From assembly GCA_946894095.1 (NCBI GenBank), contig OX335655.1, forward strand, positions 13,950,001-14,014,000: a stretch of DNA of 64,000 nt, in the 5' to 3' direction. This document shows positions 56,470-64,000 of this stretch, one piece after another (position 1 is the first letter of the stretch; each line of letters starts with the position of its first letter). The notes below the pieces were generated by a model. That model was not told where the DNA came from. It ran no database searches and saw nothing but the letters and a program-made list of their open reading frames with translations. A program made the position numbers and the translations under genes. The stretch is from Incurvaria masculella. Taxonomy: Eukaryota > Arthropoda > Insecta > Lepidoptera > Incurvariidae.

Positions 56470-58710
56470 TTACATTAAGACAAACAAAAGCTGTTCTTTT
56501 CCTCCAAAAAATGTCCTAATTGCATCATGGAAAACATTTTCATCTAAAAACTCGTAAATAAAACTTGACAGCAATGACAGTTTTGGCATTTCTAAGGTGA
56601 GGTCGCTGCTTCCCGATTATCACCGTTTAATTTTATAATCTGTGCTTCAAGAGGAAACATTTCTCAAGATTAACGGACATGAGTCTAAAACATAGATATC
56701 GATATTTGTAGGATATGTAATATTTTTTACAGTATTTGCAATCTTCATGTAAACTAAGTGCGGAGCCAGTGTGTACGCATATTACGATTCCACACAAAAT
56801 AATTGTGCTTAGATCGTTCTGATATTTTAAATACTTACTCCAGAAATTCGTTTACAATCCGAACATCTGTCCCCAATTATTACAGTACTAATAAAACATG
56901 TGATAATTTATGTGACTCGCTCTATCTAACGAGCGCCAGACGCTTTTTTTACGTAAGCGTTCCTCATATCTGTTAACACCCAAGTTTACGATTTACGAGA
57001 CTCGGAGACAAATCGAATTCTTTTAATTCCGAATTTCCAATTTGGGGAACCAAGTATTTTTTAAATTTTGAGTCAAAGATACCAACCCAAAATATCTTAG
57101 GGTTCAATGGTGTTATTTTCTAGACCATATTAAACCAAGGTTCACTGATGATGAAAACGAAATTAAAAGGACCACGAACACGCAAAGTTGGAAAATTGTC
57201 AATTTTGTGTCTTCGCAAAAATCATCCATTCATCATTTCCATTCATCATTTTCGCCGCCTTGCACGCAAAGCAAAGTAAGTTCGCAAGTGAAACATGATT
57301 TGGCAAAGGAATAACACCACATTGAATGCGTAATATTCGATGTGGTGTCTATTAAATCTAGTTAAGACTAATATCAACAGATTAATGGTAAAATTCCTTG
57401 TAAAATAAAATGGCAACGAGGATTTTGACCTCTGCCGTTTTCGTTCTATTTGACTTTTAGCTGTCATCCAAATCAAAGATAAGTTAGGAGATATCTCGAT
57501 AAAGCACCACCTTTATTTACCTTCCCATACTGATAATGTCAAAACGCACTATTCGTTTTCATCAGTTCGATAAACAGTAATATTTTTGCTTACCAAACAA
57601 GTGCGTAATTTAAAAAAAAACTTTGAAATTTAACGCGTAAATACTTTTGCAAAATATATTTTACTACCCCCGTTTATGCATCGTTTAGGATATCATTATA
57701 TCTAAAATCCCGGTGTAAGCGTGTTCGTAATTCTTCTCCTTGAAGGCTTGACTTATTTGTTTACTTATCATTTGTAGGGTTCGATTCTTATTTGACTCGA
57801 TAGGTGACGCTGTTGTCGAGAACCGAGATCTTTTCAAACGATTTTTAAAACTGTGTTTGAATAACACGTCCGCGAAGGTTTCCGATCACATTTTAGCGGG
57901 TTCGGCAACCTCAGCTAGTTTCTCTGTAGACTCCAGGACCACGATCGCATGCTTAACACTTGAATCGACATTTAGACTAAATTCAGATTCGAATTGAGTA
58001 AGTTCGTCACCTCCATGCGCAAGAATCGTCACGTTTTGTATGTTTATGCGAACACGTGCATCGCAAATCGCCGCCGATGAGTTCTCCGTAGCGGCATCGA
58101 AATACGAAGCTTCGATGCAGCGGATTCCCGTTTCATTGGTGCCGCGGTCGCCTCGTTACGGTCCGTCAGCTCCTCACATACAAGGTGTGGGCATTCGAAT
58201 TGCATCTACACGTGGATGAGAAGATTCTGCTGGCCGACCTAGCATTGCGATGAAATGTTCTCCATTAAAGGCAAACAGTCAAATGCATTATTTTTTTGTT
58301 AGAATGTAAGTGCCTAATCTTTGTAACTACAAAGTAAGATGAGAAGTTGAAAATATAGCGTGATGAAAGTAACTCCAGGTTAAATTCGTTGTGATTCGCA
58401 GTTTTACAAGTCCAATGTACACAAGCACTTCACAAGCAACTGGACTGGAGTAATCTCTCGAGGAAATAATAAAAGATGGTATCTCTTTTAATAGCAAAAA
58501 CTGACAGTGTCGCTCGTAAAGTCCACAAAATTATATGATAAACGGTTCGTGGTACGGATCAGTTTAGCTGCCAGCCTTCTTGTCTCCTTCTGGACACAGC
58601 ATCGTATCGGCGCTCCTCGGGGTTAAGGACCAAGAGGGATCCCTGTCTGAGGAGACATTACAACTTCAATTAATGTAGGGAAAGAAAATTACCACGGAGA
58701 AAAATCTTCG
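56470..58710. other. no gene recognised
   Basis: AT-rich to about 57870, then a mixed patch (57900-58260) with no coding similarity. No repeats matched to the rest of the window. Confidence 0.4.
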
Positions 58711-58714
58711 GAGC

Positions 58715-58825
58715 TGCACAACGCTATCCTTCCATCCAACCAACGTGCAATATGCAGGATAGCACCTATGCATTATCCACATTCCTTCTATGAGACCCAA
58801 CCAATCCTGAAGACCCTATCTGAAG
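58715..58825. repeat. dispersed repeat shared with 26390-26530
   Basis: GAGCTGCACAACGCTATCCT, AACGTGCAATATGC and CCACATTCCTTCTATGAGAC are the shared blocks. Family not recognised. Confidence 0.4.
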
Positions 58826-59213
58826 ACATCTATATGGGTGAAAAAAACAGGCTGCGAAATCAGTTACCCATAAACAAGCTAGGCCCCTGCAGACTTACAG
58901 CATACGGCGAGCACGCTCCTTCGAGTGCTTTAATTTGTTATTGTGTAAAATGCTGGTACGCGAGAGCACCCACACGACGGATTCGTCACGAGCAGGATTA
59001 AATATTACAATGGCCCGCGTTCCCTTAGCCAGGACAATCCTGATTCGAGCTTCCGAGAAGCATTCGTCGTGATGGCAGTGCGTGTTTCTCGTTTTGTGGC
59101 GAGTTTATCACGCGGCCAAGACTAGTTCGATACCCCCGAGAGTTATTAGTTGCGACCGCTTAAAAGGCTCGTCAGCGGTTTGGACTTCAACTGGGGAAAG
59201 ATTGACGTATTAA

Positions 59214-59585
59214 GAACGGCCCGTAAGCTATGCTCCCCATACAAACGTTGTTTACTAATCATTTGGAAACCGCTATTCCAATTAAATTGATATTTAATAT
59301 CTAATATCAGGTAACAAATATCTGTCTGTGTCTGCACGCTTTTGTTTTTTTGAAAAACCCAAACCGAATGAAATGAAAGCAAAAAGAAAATCTTCTTACG
59401 AATTTAGTTTTCTCTGTAGTTTGATCCAGAATACATTTACCTAAAAAACAAAGAAATGCAGACACAGATATTTGTAGCCTAATATTAGATACCAAATATC
59501 AAGTAAGTTGGAACTGTGGTTTTCAAATTATTAGTAAACTACGTTTGTGTGGGAGGCGAAATTTTCAGGTGCTTACGGGCCGACC
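59214..59585 (-). mobile_element. TTAA-flanked ~370-bp foldback element, copy 2
   Basis: TTAA at 59210-59213; the right flank is ATAA (59586-59589), a decayed TTAA. Ends GAACGGCCCGTAAGC and GCTTACGGGCCGACC; in the opposite orientation to 42012-42361. Most of its length pairs with itself. Confidence 0.8.
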
Positions 59586-60779
59586 ATAAAACTTATTTTC
59601 AGCCATGACATTATGATATCGTTTCGTAGCAGGATTAGTGGCATGTCAATCGGTCAAAAAATATACGAGGCGAGACAATGAGACAACTCAAGACTTTGGG
59701 AGGACTTGAAAGGAACGTGTTAGGAAAGTGTTAGAACTGATTCTACAAATCTTTGCGAAAAATATTCATAAAGCTACGGGTATCGTCGAAAGAGGGCTTC
59801 CGGAAAAAAAAAAGATTTTCTTACGCTTTTTACGTTTTCTAATTGTGTCACGATTATAGTATTATGTAGAGTGCAACTGGCAGTGTTGCCAGTCCCACTC
59901 TACAACTACATATGTTAATTTACCAATTGAGTTGTCTTCATAATTGTATCCTTATCGGAGACTGCACTAGTATCGCGCAAGTAATATCTATTTAGGGAAA
60001 GTGTTTTCAATTAAGCAATTAAGTCAAACCTGATCGTAATGGAGCGCGGAGTGATGTTGACATTGGATGTACTCACCTGTAAACAAATACATACCAACAT
60101 TAGTGATGATAATATTTTCTAAGCGTCTTGCATAGGAAACCATGAAGGATATTATAGCATTTCTGTTTACAAAAGAAACCGAATTGCATTGAATACAATA
60201 TTGAATCGACAAGTGAGAGAATGTGTTGCTCTATTTCTAATCGAGATAGGCTGTAATTACAAATGAGATTTGCGAGGCACTATAGTAGCAGGAGTGCCTC
60301 CGGCTGCAACCCAGCTACTATGGACGAGTATGCATCGGTTTCACTTTCCTTTATCGCAGCCAGTTTCTCGAACGATAAAAGTTTATTCTTATCCGCACCG
60401 GCTCCGTCAACTTGAACGCTGTTTCGTTCATCGGTATTTTTTCAACTTTTAGCATTAATTGCAAGGTACGGGTCTCATCCGCAAGTTTTGTTAGTTCGAT
60501 CACATATCGCCACTGGAATTCATTATTGCTGCTGTACTCGATAACTTTAAGATTGCTAGCTTCTAACATGGTCATTATATTGAGTACATTGATTTAATGG
60601 TCATTTCGAACGGTCATATCAACGTTAATTTATCAAAAGCCTCATTTGCTCGTTCGCCTGACATTATTTAAGAGTGCCCACGCATTAAGACGGAAATAAA
60701 ATAAACTGCGCTCCACTCGAGAAAAGTGGCTCTACATTTCAAATCATTCGATCAGTTACGCAATTAATCATTAGTCTAT

Positions 60780-61340
60780 ACCGGCTCGGCCTACGTAACC
60801 GTCGCTACTTTACTTAAACAACATGAAAACAACATTTTCCGCCTGCAGATTAAAACGTCTGCGAATTTGCATTGGTAGTCGATAAGACAATAATAGGCGG
60901 GTAGGCTCGGTGTGCGTATTCGCGCGCGGCAGTTGCGATAGATCACGGTAGATGGCGCCAGCAGCGTGCGGCGACTTGCTCAACCTGCGTCGGCGCGGTC
61001 GCAACGTCCGAGCGCATACATTATTATACAGTGTAATTGGACTGTCTTCGTAATTGTATGAGAGTAAGTCCCGAGTGTGTTTTATTTACGACTGCGCGAT
61101 ATATTTATGCAATTTGTTGCTGCGTTTAAAAGGCAGGAAGACTTTGAATAATGAAAGGGTTTAGGGCCAGCGAACGCTGCACATCCCGCTCCGGCTCCGG
61201 CTTTATCTGATCCGTTGCTTATTGGTTCATTCTTTTGATTTATAATTGAAAATATTTGTACGTCAATTACTGTCATGCTTTGTAGCATGATTAACCATTT
61301 AAGATAGATACTGTCTTCTGTAGATGCTTTGTGGCTAAGA
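60780..61340. promoter_or_regulatory. candidate regulatory island
   Basis: Mosaic non-repetitive DNA with ATTTGCAT (60865-60872), GTCGATAAGACAAT, CpG-rich words to 61015, and at 61180-61330 a second block with GGCTTTATCTGATCC. No coding similarity. Confidence 0.27.
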
Positions 61341-61714
61341 CGGCAACTCAATTTGTAGCTTATCTAATGTCTTCATGAAATCCTTACAACATTATCATCA
61401 GCAACATAATGTGTCTATTTACGGTTATCGCCTCCTTGTCTTTCGTCATCTCCTGCTTTTATAGAGGCGAAGTGATTAACGTCAAAAAGGATATTCGTAT
61501 ACAGTGGTTATGTAGGCCAGCGACATATCGTGTGGTCGTGGGTGGTTACACAAAGATGCAGGCAGTGTGCGAACGGACTCGACCATGTCGACCCGATAGG
61601 TCGAACGGGGTATGGACAATTTGTGCTGAATGTTAGCAGTAACCTCTTTATTGTTATTTTAGCAGTATTATTGAGAGTAGCTAGGAAATGAGTATGCTTC
61701 TAGAGTCTCAAGCA

Positions 61715-61770
61715 AAAAAAAACAGTCGAATTGAGAACCTCCTGCTTTTTTGAAGTCGGTTAAAATTAAA
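61715..61770 (-). repeat. fragment of 'TTTTAACCGACTTC' element
   Basis: CAGTCGAATTGAGAACCTCC then TGCTTTTTTGAAGTCGGTTAAAA is the start of the 46459 element in inverse orientation. Confidence 0.6.
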
Positions 61771-61971
61771 AAAAAATGCCGCTTTGGTGACATGATAATG
61801 GCAAATTTCTCCAATAACCCCAAAAGAGTAGCCAGCCTATGGGCCATAGCGGGGTAGAATTTATTAGAAATATGTAAAGTAGTAAAAATACAATTTGTTC
61901 CACTTTAAAATCTCTAGAGTGGGCTGGGAGGGCAGCTGCCCGGAACGGAACCCTAAACACCTCACTGTCAG

Positions 61972-62358
61972 CCTCAGTGGCCCAGTGGCGCGACACTTCG
62001 GCGATCGCTCTCCAAAGTTAAGCAACGCTGGGTCCGGTCTGGTCTTGGATGGGTGACCATTCGACCGTTGAGAGAGGCTGGCCGTGGTTCGGATTCCACG
62101 TTAAGCTGTAGGTCCCCTTCCTTACTTACTAGGTGGTAGGGTTTATCCCGCCCGGGTTGGTACCATCGCATTGGATGAACGATGGTCGAAACGGCAATGA
62201 AAATTGTCCGTGTTTTCCATCCAGTTCAATGTAGCCGTGCAATATAAGGAAGGTCCTGGCATGGCACCTAGTTCCCATGTGGTGTGTTGGGCTAATACCA
62301 TGACAGAACTTGTGGTATTAGCCATCCATGTCCAGTCACATAAAAAAAAAAAAAAAAA
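61972..62358 (+). mobile_element. 5S rRNA-derived SINE with poly(A) tail
   Basis: The head CGATCGCTCTCCAAAGTTAA then GCAACGCTGGG and CTTGGATGGGTGACC follows the 5S rRNA internal promoter region (AAATTAAGCAGCGTCGGG ... TTAGATGGGGGACC). The body follows, then a 17-base A-run (62342-62358). This is the SINE3 layout: Pol III promoter from 5S, unrelated body, poly(A). The most complete copy here. Confidence 0.85.
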
Positions 62359-62429
62359 CCAGCCACAACAATTTCGATATTCTTTCGGAATGAAATATCT
62401 CGGATCGCCCATGAATCTCTAGTTAGCAC

Positions 62430-63365
62430 CGATAAGTCGACCTATCGGCTGTCACCGCGCACGGTAAGTAGTGACAAATAGGGTTGTTTCACACTTATCC
62501 ATCACCTGGGCGGCTTATAATACGGATATTAACTGCGTCGCATGAATAGAGTCGATTATGGGGTCAGATTGTCGCCCATGGAGTAGGCGTAAATCTCCAC
62601 TGACAGCTACACGACATGGGCTGACGTGGATAACGATTTTCGTGATATTTCGCTTGTTCATGAATTATTCTGATATAGGATCATACATAAGCAATTCGCG
62701 TAAAGTTGCGCAAAATGTGTCGGTAATAAAAATACCACAGCAGAAATTGCCTCATATAACAGCTCATATTATGCGAACACTATTTATGGGAAGCTTTAAA
62801 AGGTGGTGATGGAAATTACATCCATACAAATATCATCACGCAGCTTCTCCGCAGAGGAGGGCAGAGATGATAGAACACCGCAAAGTAATGTACAATAATA
62901 TCATACTTATTTGCATTCCCTTGCAAAGATAACTAGGTGCATATCTCCTCATAATGTATGCTCTTATGGTGTGCTCTTAGATTACAGGCACTTCAACATA
63001 CTTGTCTCGGTATGTTCTTCTAGGTCGCCCAGTAACACACACTTCAACTGTCATTCTGTCGTCACTGAATCGCTGTACATGTCGAAACTATTTCAAGATT
63101 CCTCTTTGTATTCGCGTTGCTGTTTTTTTATTTTTTTAACTATTTTATTTGGGCGTGAATCTAAGCTCCATGGCACCTTAAAACAATTTCAAACGCATCC
63201 CCCGCGTCAGGCCTAATGCTCTGTGCAAGAACATCACATAGGAATGGACGCGAGATGTTCATAATTCGCTATTATTAAAGGGTTGCCATAATCGAATGAG
63301 GTGATACAGTTCCATACAATGGCTCGTGCCTGATTCCTCACTCAAATTAAGAAATATGTTTTTGA
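62430..63365. other. no gene recognised
   Basis: AT-rich with frames of 83 and 101 codons on the plus strand (62558-62809, 62911-63216) that show no known domain. Confidence 0.4.
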
Positions 63366-63371
63366 TATTTT

Positions 63372-63556
63372 GCACATTAAATAAATCAACTGAGAGCTAC
63401 GTTTGTACGTTTTGATTTTTTCGATAACTTAACTTATATCCATGATGTACGTAAACCTTTTCATACAAATTTTGAGAGGCTTATATCATGGATACAAGTT
63501 ATCAAAAAAAAAAACAAGACGTAGCTCTCAGTAAATTTATTTACTATGCAAAATAT
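63372..63556. repeat. ~185-bp foldback element
   Basis: Left AACTGAGAGCTACGT and right ACGTAGCTCTCAGTAAAT are inverted, as are ATCCATGAT/ATCATGGAT and TTTTTTCGATAACTT/AAGTTATCAAAAAA further in. Outer parts TTTTGCACATTAAATAAAT and ATTTATTTACTATGCAAAA also pair. Confidence 0.75.
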
Positions 63557-64000
63557 CTGAAATATATTGTAAGGAACTCTATAACCTCATTATCCTGTTA
63601 ATCTATTTATTTTACAATATCCCTGAATTTATATTCTTAGGTATTCGATTTTGGGATAATGTGATCTATATGCGTCTTCTCGAATGTTCTTCTTTCAGTT
63701 TACAATTATTTTCGCTCCGCTTTGATTGGTAAACAATATTTTAAATGAGATCATATTTCAATACCGACCTTACTGCATACATTTTCTAGCGCTGCACAAT
63801 GCGTGCGGTGTCAATATAATTTTAGCGCGCAATGTGACCACTTTCTACCCACAGTGAAATGCAATAACGTAATATAATATTCCGGACCACATGGCATTCG
63901 ATACAATAGGGAAGTGCATAAAACGAATATGCATAACTTAATTAATGCGGTTCGAAGTAAAACCACGCAAAAATTGGATCATTGAAGTTCTTATTTTTTT
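63557..64000. other. no feature recognised
   Basis: AT-rich DNA up to the window end without repeat or coding signal that I can support. Confidence 0.4.

Noticed and set aside
61990..62085. A real 5S rRNA gene
   Set aside because: Only the internal promoter part resembles 5S; the ends do not pair, and a SINE body with poly(A) follows.

Overview
The window looks like genomic DNA from a moth or butterfly (Lepidoptera). The reasons are spliced genes with very GC-rich exons in AT-rich DNA, and repeats typical of lepidopteran genomes. These include short elements with GTCC/GTCT microsatellites framed by 'GGTTCCGTAC' ends, a 5S rRNA-derived SINE, and elements starting 'TTTTAACCGACTTC'. I cannot name the species.

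Only one protein-coding gene is well supported. On the minus strand between about 16.76 and 4.88 kb lie nine exons of a caskin (Drosophila ckn), a synaptic and axon-guidance scaffold protein. All eight internal junctions have usable GT/AG sites and matching phase. The joined fragment is 704 residues: a low-complexity Ser/Gly/Pro region, two tandem SAM domains, a long proline-rich region with SH3-ligand-like motifs, and the acidic, probably helical caskin tail ending in a stop codon at 4885. The ankyrin repeats, SH3 domain and start codon belong upstream (to the right), but I could not recognise them. About 2 kb of AT-rich DNA below the stop is probably 3' UTR.

From 16.8 to 64 kb I see no convincing coding exon. 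This stretch is repeat-rich and could be a very long 5' intron of caskin, intergenic DNA, or both. It contains: (i) at least seven recognisable copies or fragments of the GTCY-microsatellite element, plus one in a caskin intron; (ii) several families inserted at TTAA, among them a ~540-bp family with four full copies, two of them joined head to head around a single TTAA; (iii) foldback elements and long inverted repeats, the clearest being a 165-bp inverted repeat identical by eye at 47.5/48.5 kb; (iv) a 5S-derived SINE with a poly(A) tail at 62 kb, and a tRNA-derived SINE at 54 kb; (v) non-LTR retrotransposon debris, with a decayed jockey-like reverse-transcriptase end at 6.1-6.45 kb; (vi) islands of mixed GC- and AT-rich non-repetitive sequence, some with paired transcription-factor-like motifs, that may be enhancers or promoters.

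I found no CRISPR array, prokaryotic operon, intact transposase, functional RNA gene or viral gene, and nothing that amounts to a new biological system. The best items for follow-up are the caskin exon architecture, the missing 5' half, the 165-bp inverted repeat, the TTAA-element clusters, the Sox-like dyad at 25.6 kb and the candidate Inr+DPE promoter at 48.7 kb.
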